Of a stretch of DNA of 12,676 bases, positions 1-5,794 are shown piece after piece. A program made the translations under genes and the position numbers. Source of the DNA: Rhodospirillales bacterium (GTDB taxonomy: Bacteria; Pseudomonadota; Gammaproteobacteria; Steroidobacterales; Rariloculaceae); assembly GCA_024640665.1 (NCBI GenBank), contig JAHEEO010000075.1:1-12676 (forward strand), given 5' to 3'. The notes below the pieces were generated by a model that was not told the DNA's origin, did not search any database, and saw only the letters and a program-made list of their open reading frames with translations. Numbering within the stretch: position 1 is the stretch's first letter; every line of letters begins with the position of its first letter.

Positions 1-662
1 GAGCCGGTATTCGGCGCATGGCGATAGGTACGCAGCGCGCCACCATCGATCCAAGCATTCGACACGGCAGAAATTATTTGCTCCCGGCTACCGCCGAGCA
101 GCCGCGTTACCACGGCTGCAGTAGCCACTCGAACCAATAAAACATGATCAAGACCGACGCGATTAAAACTGTTTTGCAGCGCCAGAACGCCTTGGATCTC
201 ATGCGCTTGAATCATCGCGCTCAAAACGTCATGCATTGTCAGCGGTTGACGGCCTTCGATGCGGTTGCGTCGGCTAACGTAATCGGCGACGGCCAAGATG
301 CCGCCCAAATTATCGGATGGATGCCCCCACTCAGCGGCAAGCCATGTGTCGTTAAAATCCAACCAGCGGATCATCGCGCCGATGTTAAAAGCCGCTGCAA
401 CCGGGTCTAGCTGAAACGCAGTTCCAGGCACACGAGCACCCAGCTGAAACTCAGCCCCGGGAACGACCGGTCCGAGCAACTTCGTGCAAGCCGGGTAGTT
501 CAAAGCGAGCATTCCGCAACCCAGCGTATCCAACAAGCAGTGCATGGCCGTATCACGTGCCTGGGTGGATAGCGCATCGAATTGCAGCACGTAGTCCGCA
601 ACACTGCAAAGCAAGGAATCTGGATCCGGGCGTCGCGTTTCTCGAGTACCAATATGTGCCAT
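1..662 (-). CDS. prpD: 2-methylcitrate dehydratase (MmgE/PrpD family), 3' end cut by window edge
   Basis: The cofactor-free dehydratase PrpD converts 2-methylcitrate to 2-methyl-cis-aconitate in the cytosolic methylcitrate cycle for propionate. The first 220 residues are visible on the minus strand. They align from memory along their whole length with E. coli PrpD: LDTLGCG (about 45-50), the segment DPVAAAFNIGAMIRWLDFND (86-105), TWLAAEWGHPSDNLGG (106-121), AHEIQG (153-158), NSFNRVGLDHVLL (164-176) and LRTYRHAPNTG (210-220). The reading frame is open to base 1, so the C-terminal half lies outside the window. The start is the ATG at 660-662, since no earlier in-frame start fits; it lacks a strong Shine-Dalgarno. 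The gene is divergent from the RRM gene. No other prp gene is in view, so an operon cannot be judged. PrpD is preferred over other MmgE/PrpD proteins because of the near-identical DFNDTW...GHPSDN block. Confidence 0.93.
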   Translation of the reverse strand, partial: MAHIGTRETRRPDPDSLLCSVADYVLQFDALSTQARDTAMHCLLDTLGCGMLALNYPACTKLLGPVVPGAEFQLGARVPGTAFQLDPVAAAFNIGAMIRWLDFNDTWLAAEWGHPSDNLGGILAVADYVSRRNRIEGRQPLTMHDVLSAMIQAHEIQGVLALQNSFNRVGLDHVLLVRVATAAVVTRLLGGSREQIISAVSNAWIDGGALRTYRHAPNTG

Positions 663-733
663 AAAGCAACTTGCATTAGAACTGGGGAACACAACCTAGC
701 ATGGCTGTTTTGGTCCCGCAAAATTACCCGCCG

Positions 734-756
734 AACGCTCGGAAATTGCGAGCGTT
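734..756. other. 8-bp inverted repeat in the prpD/RRM divergent spacer
   Basis: The arms AACGCTCG (734-741) and CGAGCGTT (749-756) are perfect complements around a 7-nt spacer, GAAATTG. The element sits about 105 bp upstream of the RRM start and 72 bp upstream of the prpD start. It could be an operator for either gene, or an attenuator-like hairpin in the RRM leader, being followed by TCTAT but no real T-run. I found no convincing sigma-70 promoter in the 663-862 spacer, so which transcript would contain it is unknown. Confidence 0.4.
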
Positions 757-848
757 TCTATACGAGTTGGGTTAGCATATCAGCGGTGCACCGTTCGTCG
801 AGCCAGCAGGCACCGGGCCTGACTCTCCATTAGCGGTACTTGAACCAC

Positions 849-855
849 TAAGGAG
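849..855 (+). promoter_or_regulatory. Strong ribosome binding site of the RRM gene
   Basis: TAAGGAG lies 7 nt upstream of the ATG at 863 and closely matches the anti-Shine-Dalgarno consensus. It fixes the start of the RRM protein and is clearly stronger than the sites of most genes in the oxidase operon, which suggests high expression. Confidence 0.8.
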
Positions 856-862
856 ATCCTAC

Positions 863-1156
863 ATGGGCAGAAAACTATACGTCGGCAACCTTCCCTACTC
901 GGCAACCGAAGAAGCTTTGTCAGAAAAATTTGGCGAATTCGGCCAAGTCGAGTCTGCCAAACTCATCATCGACCGCGACACCGGCAGAAGCAAAGGTTTC
1001 GGATTCATTGAAATGGGTTCCGACTCGGAAGCCCAAGCAGCCATCGACGCACTCGACGGCACTGACTATGAAGGCCGCCCACTTCGCGTCAACGAAGCTA
1101 AGCCGCAAGTCAAACGATCAGGTGGCGGCGGCGGTGGTGGTGGCGGTCGCTGGTAA
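863..1156 (+). CDS. Small RRM-domain RNA-binding protein with glycine tail
   Basis: This 97-residue protein is a single RNA recognition motif of the bacterial/cyanobacterial Rbp type, which binds single-stranded RNA in the cytosol and is often linked to cold or stress responses. RNP2 is LYVGNL (residues 5-10) and RNP1 is KGFGFIEM (44-51), with the aromatic residues needed for RNA stacking; the domain fills residues 3-80. The tail ends in nine consecutive glycines (87-95) followed by Arg-Trp, reminiscent of the Gly-rich tails of plant and cyanobacterial RRM proteins. The start is fixed by TAAGGAG 7 nt upstream. The gene stands alone: prpD is divergent and the next gene downstream is convergent. 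A perfect 14-bp hairpin lies 34 bp after the stop codon. The RNA targets cannot be read from the sequence. Confidence 0.93.
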   Translation: MGRKLYVGNLPYSATEEALSEKFGEFGQVESAKLIIDRDTGRSKGFGFIEMGSDSEAQAAIDALDGTDYEGRPLRVNEAKPQVKRSGGGGGGGGGRW

Positions 1157-1189
1157 AAGCCAAGCCCTATCAGAATTCAACCTTCGCAA

Positions 1190-1221
1190 ATGGAATCGTC
1201 GCAGTATTGCGACGATTCCAT
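1190..1221 (+). terminator. Perfect 14-bp hairpin downstream of the RRM gene (possible 3' end structure)
   Basis: ATGGAATCGTCGCA (1190-1203) pairs with TGCGACGATTCCAT (1208-1221) without a mismatch around the tetranucleotide GTAT. It begins 34 bp after the RRM stop codon in the 198-bp gap before the convergent DUF2189 gene. The downstream bases (GCCGCTACC) give no U-tract, so it is not a textbook intrinsic terminator. It could protect an mRNA 3' end, terminate weakly in both directions between convergent genes, or be a protein-binding palindrome. Nothing else convincing was seen in 1157-1354. Confidence 0.5.
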
Positions 1222-1354
1222 GCCGCTACCTGCTAAACCCGTCACATTCAATGCGCCTTCATCGTAGTTACATGTCAATGTAGTCATCCCTACGAAAGAA
1301 GCGTCATGTTCCGAATAGCCGTATCGCTCTCATTAATAACCCTCCGACGCGTGG

Positions 1355-2170
1355 TTAATCGCCAGCGATCGACCTTGGCGTTGCTGTGATGCCTGCTTCA
1401 TGCCGGGGAAACCCACTGGCATCAATGGTCTCCAAATAGCCATGCCAGACTGCATAACCAATGACCGGCAGTATCACGACCAAGCCGACAAATGCGGTTG
1501 CAACACCGATAAGCAAGCCAATGACAATCAACGCAAGCCAGACCGCCATAGCAAGTTTATTGCGCAGGACCGCGTTGATTGACGTTACTACGGCTGTTAC
1601 AGCATCGACCCTTCGGTGCATGATCATCGGCAAAGAGAAAGCGCTAACGGAAAATGTGACGCTGGCAAACACTGCGCCGACAGCGGATCCAATAGCGAGG
1701 TAAGTCGATAAATCCGATAACGAAGGATTTCCCCGCATCGGAAAAAACACGCCAACCATTGCGCCCGCTCGCGCCCAGACCAAGAACACGATCAGCAGCA
1801 TCAGCGCGAAAACCATCTCGTTACCAATATAGCGCCGAAAGCCGGCCCGCAATGCTCGCTTCAAGCTGGGCCGTTGCCCGCGTTCGAGTTGCGCACTAAT
1901 CGCGTACAGCCCTATACAACTGAGCGGCGCCAGGAATATGAAGCCACCCACCATAGCGAACATGAACCAGAAGCTGCCGTAAGCCCAAGCTAACCAACAG
2001 ACAACTGCCATGATGACTGCCATAAACGCGCCGTAGGCTATGCTCTGCAGGCATGCGCGGCAGAAGTCCCGAGCTCCGAGCCGCAACCAGTGCAGCGACG
2101 CTAACGGCCGCAGCTGTCGGCATGGCGCAACAAATGGCAGCTCGGCGTTATCCGGAAGTTCCGATTCCAA
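1355..2170 (-). CDS. DUF2189 family integral membrane protein
   Basis: This 271-residue hydrophobic protein belongs to the DUF2189 family of inner-membrane proteins, which have no established biochemical role but are often encoded next to cbb3 oxidase genes. After a polar N-terminus it shows membrane segments at about 41-62, 66-93, 117-140, 157-181 and a long stretch at 207-243 that could hold two helices. The segment LPMIMHRRVDAVTAVVTSI (180-198) matches the family's conserved P-M-x-x-R-x-V-D-x-x-T-A pattern. The start is TTG: an in-frame TAA lies two codons upstream, no ATG fits nearby, and a GGGGGAGGG sequence sits 6 nt before it. The gene is divergent from ccoN across a 183-bp spacer, so the two may share regulation. 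Family assignment is from recall of its pattern, not a search. Confidence 0.82.
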   Translation of the reverse strand: MESELPDNAELPFVAPCRQLRPLASLHWLRLGARDFCRACLQSIAYGAFMAVIMAVVCWLAWAYGSFWFMFAMVGGFIFLAPLSCIGLYAISAQLERGQRPSLKRALRAGFRRYIGNEMVFALMLLIVFLVWARAGAMVGVFFPMRGNPSLSDLSTYLAIGSAVGAVFASVTFSVSAFSLPMIMHRRVDAVTAVVTSINAVLRNKLAMAVWLALIVIGLLIGVATAFVGLVVILPVIGYAVWHGYLETIDASGFPRHEAGITATPRSIAGD

Positions 2171-2176
2171 GACTTA

Positions 2177-2185
2177 CCCTCCCCC
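2177..2185 (-). promoter_or_regulatory. Ribosome binding site that decides the TTG start of the DUF2189 gene
   Basis: Read on the minus strand, GGGGGAGGG lies 6 nt upstream of TTG (2168-2170), and an in-frame TAA sits between the two. That excludes a longer protein and supports the rare TTG start. Confidence 0.7.
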
Positions 2186-2277
2186 AGGGCGGCGACATTC
2201 GACGCCGGTCACAAAACGAACCCTATCTCCTTATTTTTCCACGGAACATAGGGATTATCCGCAGCGACGGACAGGGA

Positions 2278-2316
2278 TAACTACGTATCAACACACAAAA
2301 CCAAATTGTGCATAAT
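2278..2316 (+). promoter_or_regulatory. Candidate ccoN promoter with an FNR/Anr-like half-site
   Basis: TAACTACGTATCAA (2278-2291) can be aligned to the FNR/Anr consensus TTGAT-N4-ATCAA: the right half is perfect and the left half matches at 2 of 5 positions. Overlapping it, TCAACA (2288-2293) could act as a -35 element, with a 17-bp spacer to CATAAT (2311-2316) as -10. This puts transcription start near 2323 and the FNR-like centre near -38, close to the class II activator position of about -41.5. Anaerobic or microaerobic activation of cco operons by FNR-type regulators is well known; that it applies here is inference from a degenerate site. Confidence 0.4.
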
Positions 2317-2353
2317 GCCGCCTGCCCACCCACAGCAGGGAACCAAGCGCACC

Positions 2354-3772
2354 ATGGAAAGCGCTAAAACTTACAGCGATACCGTTGTTCGGCAGTTTGC
2401 GATTGTCACCATTTTATGGGGCATCGTCGGCATGACCGTCGGCTTATGGATCGCGGCTCAACTCCTTTGGCCCGTGCTCAATTTCGACATCTCATGGCTT
2501 AGCTATGGCCGATTGCGCCCACTGCACACCAATGCCGTAATTTTCGCCTTTGGCGGATCGGCACTCTTTGCAACATCCTATTACGTCGTGCAGCGCACTT
2601 GTCACGTTTCATTGTTCTTGCCGCGACTCGCCGCCTTCACCTTTTGGGGATGGCAAACCGTTATCGTACTGGCTGCGGTCACGCTGCCTCTTGGCTTGAC
2701 CCAGGGCAAAGAATATGCGGAGCTTGAATGGCCAATCGATCTGCTTATTGCTGCCGTTTGGATCGCATACGGGGTCGTTTTCTTCGGTACGCTTGCGACC
2801 CGTCGCGTAAAGCATATCTACGTCGCTAATTGGTTCTATGCAGCATTTATCATTACGGTTGCATTGCTGCATATTGTGAACAGCCTGGCCATCCCGGTCA
2901 GCGTTGGTAAAAGCTACCCTATTTATTCCGGCACCGTCGATGCGATGGTCCAATGGTGGTATGGCCACAACGCCGTTGGATTCTTCTTGACTGCCGGCTT
3001 CCTCGGCATCATGTACTACTTCGTACCGAAGCAGGCACAGCGGCCCATCTATTCATACCGACTGTCAGTAGTTCACTTCTGGGCGCTCATCTCCATTTAC
3101 ATGTGGGCTGGCCCGCATCATTTGCACTACACAACGCTGCCAGACTGGGCTCAATCGATCGGCATGGTGTTCTCGCTGATGCTATTGGCGCCGTCGTGGG
3201 GTGGCATGATCAACGGCATCATGACGCTTTCCGGCGCATGGCATAAATTGCGCACCGACCCGATCCTCAAGTTTATGATTGTTTCGTTATCGTTCTATGG
3301 CATGTCGACATTCGAAGGCCCGATGATGTCGATCCGAACAGTAAACGCGCTGTCTCATTACACAGACTGGACAATCGGTCACGTGCATTCTGGCGCGCTC
3401 GGGTGGGTAGCAATGATTTCTGTTGGCGCGCTGTACAACCTGATCCCCCGAGTATTCGGCAGGGACAAGATGTACAGCACACCGCTGATCGACGTGCATT
3501 TCTGGACCACGACTATCGGCATCGTTTTGTACATTGCATCAATGTGGATTGCCGGCGTCATGCAAGGCCTGATGTGGCGCTCGGTCAACGACGACGGCAC
3601 ATTGACATACAGCTTCGTTGAAAGCTTGGAAGCCACCTACCCCTTCTACGCGGTACGCCTTTTGGGCGGCGCTTTAGTCCTCTCTGGTATGTTTGTGATG
3701 GCATACAACGTCTGGAAAACCGTTGAGATGGGCCGCCGCATTGAGGCGGTTCCAGTTCTAGAACCGGCCTGA
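2354..3772 (+). CDS. ccoN: cbb3-type cytochrome c oxidase subunit I (CcoN)
   Basis: CcoN is the catalytic, 12-helix subunit that reduces oxygen at the haem b3-CuB centre and pumps protons in the inner membrane. The 472 residues contain every expected ligand, each two positions below the Pseudomonas stutzeri numbering: His58 (haem b, in RPLHTN), His205 (CuB, in WWYGHNAVGF), Tyr249 (the redox tyrosine, in ISIYMW), His255 and His256 (CuB, in GPHHLHY), and His343 and His345 (haems b3 and b, in IGHVHSGALGW). I chose the ATG at 2354 because it gives the normal family length; an upstream in-frame ATG at 2306 would precede the predicted transcription start. The Shine-Dalgarno is weak (AGGGA, 2337-2341). 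This is the first gene of the oxidase operon, 10 bp before ccoO. Confidence 0.98.
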   Translation: MESAKTYSDTVVRQFAIVTILWGIVGMTVGLWIAAQLLWPVLNFDISWLSYGRLRPLHTNAVIFAFGGSALFATSYYVVQRTCHVSLFLPRLAAFTFWGWQTVIVLAAVTLPLGLTQGKEYAELEWPIDLLIAAVWIAYGVVFFGTLATRRVKHIYVANWFYAAFIITVALLHIVNSLAIPVSVGKSYPIYSGTVDAMVQWWYGHNAVGFFLTAGFLGIMYYFVPKQAQRPIYSYRLSVVHFWALISIYMWAGPHHLHYTTLPDWAQSIGMVFSLMLLAPSWGGMINGIMTLSGAWHKLRTDPILKFMIVSLSFYGMSTFEGPMMSIRTVNALSHYTDWTIGHVHSGALGWVAMISVGALYNLIPRVFGRDKMYSTPLIDVHFWTTTIGIVLYIASMWIAGVMQGLMWRSVNDDGTLTYSFVESLEATYPFYAVRLLGGALVLSGMFVMAYNVWKTVEMGRRIEAVPVLEPA

Positions 3773-3782
3773 GCAGTCCCGC

Positions 3783-4391
3783 ATGAAACATGACGTAATT
3801 GAAAAAGCTAGCGGCCTGCTGGGCGTGCTGATCGCAGTGACAGTGAGCATCGGCGGTATCGCTGAGATCGTCCCGCTAATGATGTCCGGACCTGTTGTCG
3901 AAGCAGCGCCCGGTATAGAGCCCTATGGCCCACTGCAGCTGCATGGACGCGACATCTATATTCGCGAAGGCTGCTATAACTGTCATTCCCAGATGGTGCG
4001 GCCGTTCCGGGCGGAAACTGAGCGCTACGGACACTATTCACTGGCTGGCGAATCCGTATACGACCGTCCGTTCCAGTTTGGCTCGAAGCGCACAGGCCCA
4101 GACCTCGCGCGGGTTGGTGGACGCTACCCCGATGAGTGGCATCGCGTGCATCTGCTCAACCCTCGCGATTTGGTCCCTGAATCGAATATGCCGGGATATC
4201 CGTGGCTGGCCAATCGGGGCATAGATGCTGAAGTGGTGAAGAACAAGCTCAATGCGCTGCGTGCGCTAGGCGATCCCTATTCCGATGACGATGTGGAAAG
4301 CACTGCGAGCGCGATTGAAGGCAAGACAGAACTCGATGCCCTCATCGCATATCTGCAAGGCCTTGGCACGACTGTTGGTAGAACGAATTAG
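3783..4391 (+). CDS. ccoO: cbb3-type cytochrome c oxidase subunit II, monohaem cytochrome c (CcoO)
   Basis: CcoO carries electrons from CcoP to the haem b of CcoN; its haem domain lies on the periplasmic side. The 202-residue length is normal. One N-terminal helix (about 12-34) anchors the protein. The haem site is CYNCH (Cys64, Cys67, His68) in the family-typical context GCYNCHSQMVRPF, and Met136 in ESNMPGYPWL is the expected axial ligand. GPDLARVGGRYP and HLLNPRDLVPESN are also typical of CcoO. It starts 10 bp after ccoN, has no obvious Shine-Dalgarno, and is followed by ccoQ after 9 bp. Translation is probably coupled to ccoN. Confidence 0.98.
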   Translation: MKHDVIEKASGLLGVLIAVTVSIGGIAEIVPLMMSGPVVEAAPGIEPYGPLQLHGRDIYIREGCYNCHSQMVRPFRAETERYGHYSLAGESVYDRPFQFGSKRTGPDLARVGGRYPDEWHRVHLLNPRDLVPESNMPGYPWLANRGIDAEVVKNKLNALRALGDPYSDDDVESTASAIEGKTELDALIAYLQGLGTTVGRTN

Positions 4392-4400
4392 GTAAGGCGA

Positions 4401-4568
4401 ATGGATATCAACACGTTTCGCGGCATCATGACTTTGTTGCTTATGGTTTTGTTTATCGGCTTGGTGTTCTGGGCTTATAGCCGAAGACGCAAAACAGATT
4501 TCAACGAAGCTTCGCAGCTGCCTCTGGAAGAACACACAACGCAAATACCCGACGAGAGAGGCAACTGA
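4401..4568 (+). CDS. ccoQ: cbb3-type oxidase small subunit (CcoQ/FixQ)
   Basis: CcoQ is a small single-helix subunit that stabilises the oxidase complex and the CcoP association. The 55 residues start MDINTFRG, span the membrane at about 9-26, and continue with AYSRRRKTDFNEASQLPLEE (25-44), the segment by which CcoQ proteins are recognised. TAAGG (4393-4397) precedes the ATG. The gene lies between ccoO (9 bp) and ccoP (1 bp), its standard place. The C-terminal extension after the PLEE motif is short and polar. Confidence 0.95.
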   Translation: MDINTFRGIMTLLLMVLFIGLVFWAYSRRRKTDFNEASQLPLEEHTTQIPDERGN

Positions 4569-4569
4569 C

Positions 4570-5451
4570 ATGTCTTTTGGTTGGAGTCTGTTTGTAATTG
4601 CGCTGACCTCGCTCAACATCCTGGCGTGCGCCTGGCTGATCAATTGGTCCAGCAAGATGAATATCGGTGATGGTGAAACCACCGGACACATCTGGGATGG
4701 CGATATCGTTGAAGGCAATAATTCATTGCCGCGCTGGTGGTTGGGCCTGTTTTGGATCACGATAATATTCGGATGTGGATTTTTGGTGGCCTATCCGAGC
4801 TTTGGCGACTTCTCATTGTTGAAGTGGGACCAAATTAGCCAATATGAAGAGGAAATCGCTGCGGCCGAAGCGGTCTACGGCGAGGTATTCGCTGAATTTG
4901 CCGCAACACCGCTGGACGAGCTGAAAAACAACCCGGCCGCTTTGAGCGCCGGCCGCAACCTCTTTGCGAATAACTGCTCAACCTGCCATGGCTCCGACGC
5001 TCGCGGTGCCCGTGGATTCCCCAACCTTGCCGATGCGGAATGGCAATGGGGCGGCGACCCCGACCAGATTCTGACGACAATTCGCTCTGGACGCACTGGA
5101 ATCATGCCGCCTTTCGGCGCAGCGCTCGATGATGCAACAAGACAGCTGCTAGCTGACTATGTGTTGAGCCTGGCGGGACGAGAAGTAGACGCCGAACGCG
5201 TTGCCGCGGGAGAGCAGCAGTTTCGTACTTTCTGCTTTGCCTGTCATGGGCTGACTGGTGAGGGCAGCACATTGCTCGGCGGACTCGCCCTGAATAACGA
5301 AATCTGGCGCCACGGTTCTGGTCGCAGCATCATTCTCGATGTCATCACCAATGGCCGCAACGGCGCAATGCCAGCACAAGAACCCTTGCTTGGCGCGGAT
5401 CGAACACACGTACTGGCTGCTTACGTCTTGAGTCTTTCGGACGAGGACTGA
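4570..5451 (+). CDS. ccoP: cbb3-type cytochrome c oxidase subunit III, dihaem cytochrome c (CcoP)
   Basis: CcoP is the dihaem entry subunit that takes electrons from soluble or membrane cytochromes c. The 293-residue protein has two N-terminal membrane helices (about 5-25 and 56-75), the two-helix architecture seen in many beta- and gammaproteobacteria rather than the one-helix alphaproteobacterial form. Two cytochrome c domains follow: CSTCH (Cys136, Cys139, His140) with Met179 in GIMPPFG, and CFACH (Cys222, Cys225, His226) with Met267 in GAMPAQ. GHIWDGDIVEGNNSLPRWW (39-57) is the usual loop between the helices. An AGAGAGG sequence (4555-4561) inside the ccoQ end serves as ribosome site, and only 1 bp separates it from ccoQ. 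Confidence 0.98.
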   Translation: MSFGWSLFVIALTSLNILACAWLINWSSKMNIGDGETTGHIWDGDIVEGNNSLPRWWLGLFWITIIFGCGFLVAYPSFGDFSLLKWDQISQYEEEIAAAEAVYGEVFAEFAATPLDELKNNPAALSAGRNLFANNCSTCHGSDARGARGFPNLADAEWQWGGDPDQILTTIRSGRTGIMPPFGAALDDATRQLLADYVLSLAGREVDAERVAAGEQQFRTFCFACHGLTGEGSTLLGGLALNNEIWRHGSGRSIILDVITNGRNGAMPAQEPLLGADRTHVLAAYVLSLSDED

Positions 5452-5455
5452 TGCA

Positions 5456-5788
5456 ATGCCAGACCATGACAACGCGTCGGAAAACGAGCATCTAGAAGCT
5501 TCGCAGGATGCCGAGGACGCTCCGCTTCGGGAACTCAGCCGCAAGCAGCGCGACATTGCTGTAATTGGCTGGTGTTCATTCCTGGTTGCGGCCGTCGCAA
5601 CCATGTTTTTCTTCGCGTGGATAGACCCGCTTACGCTTATCGAATCCGCACAGCCGCCGATTTCCGTCGACATAATGGGCGGCTATGCCATTGGGTTCTT
5701 CTTTTTCTGGGCCCTATCCGCAGCATCGGCTGCACTGACGGTTTACTTAATTCGCACTCGCCGGGGTCATCCGTCAGTCGACGAGTGA
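5456..5788 (+). CDS. Uncharacterised 110-residue two-helix membrane protein in the cco operon
   Basis: No function is assigned. The protein begins with a strongly acidic tail (residues 1-27), then LSRKQRD, a first membrane helix (about 33-55), a short loop containing WIDPLTLIESAQPPIS (55-70), and a second aromatic-rich helix (about 73-99) with IGFFFFWALSAASAALTVYL, ending in basic RTRR. The basic residues next to both helix ends suggest both termini are cytoplasmic. It starts 4 bp after ccoP and ends 6 bp before ccoG, in the same frame as ccoG, so it is co-transcribed with the oxidase. From memory, similar small proteins occur at this position in some gammaproteobacterial cco operons, but I cannot name a described family. 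A small oxidase subunit or an assembly factor is the natural inference. Confidence 0.85.
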   Translation: MPDHDNASENEHLEASQDAEDAPLRELSRKQRDIAVIGWCSFLVAAVATMFFFAWIDPLTLIESAQPPISVDIMGGYAIGFFFFWALSAASAALTVYLIRTRRGHPSVDE

Positions 5789-5794
5789 ACCACC

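Noticed and set aside
144..410. Plus-strand open frame of 88 codons
   Set aside because: It is the shadow of prpD; the minus-strand translation has the conserved PrpD blocks.
500..721. Minus-strand open frame of 73 codons in the prpD region
   Set aside because: A different frame from the clear PrpD N-terminus and not resembling any family.
1337..1357. TAACC...GGTTA inverted repeat near the 3' end of the DUF2189 gene
   Set aside because: Five base pairs with an 11-nt loop overlapping a stop codon; too weak to call.
2300..2316. Near-palindrome ATTGTGCATAAT as a regulator site before ccoN
   Set aside because: A 12-bp palindrome with a mismatch overlapping the -10 candidate is not distinguishable from chance; no known operator matches.
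2306..2353. Longer ccoN from the ATG at 2306
   Set aside because: The extra 16 residues are not CcoN-like, there is no ribosome site, and the start would precede the likely transcription start; the ATG at 2354 gives the family length.
4266..4760. Minus-strand open frame of 164 codons across ccoO, ccoQ and ccoP
   Set aside because: It overlaps three well-identified genes, one of them (ccoQ) with a strong family signature; no independent evidence.
5149..5673. Minus-strand open frame of 174 codons over the end of ccoP and the small membrane gene
   Set aside because: Serine/alanine-rich shadow composition, and it lies antisense to conserved cytochrome c motifs.
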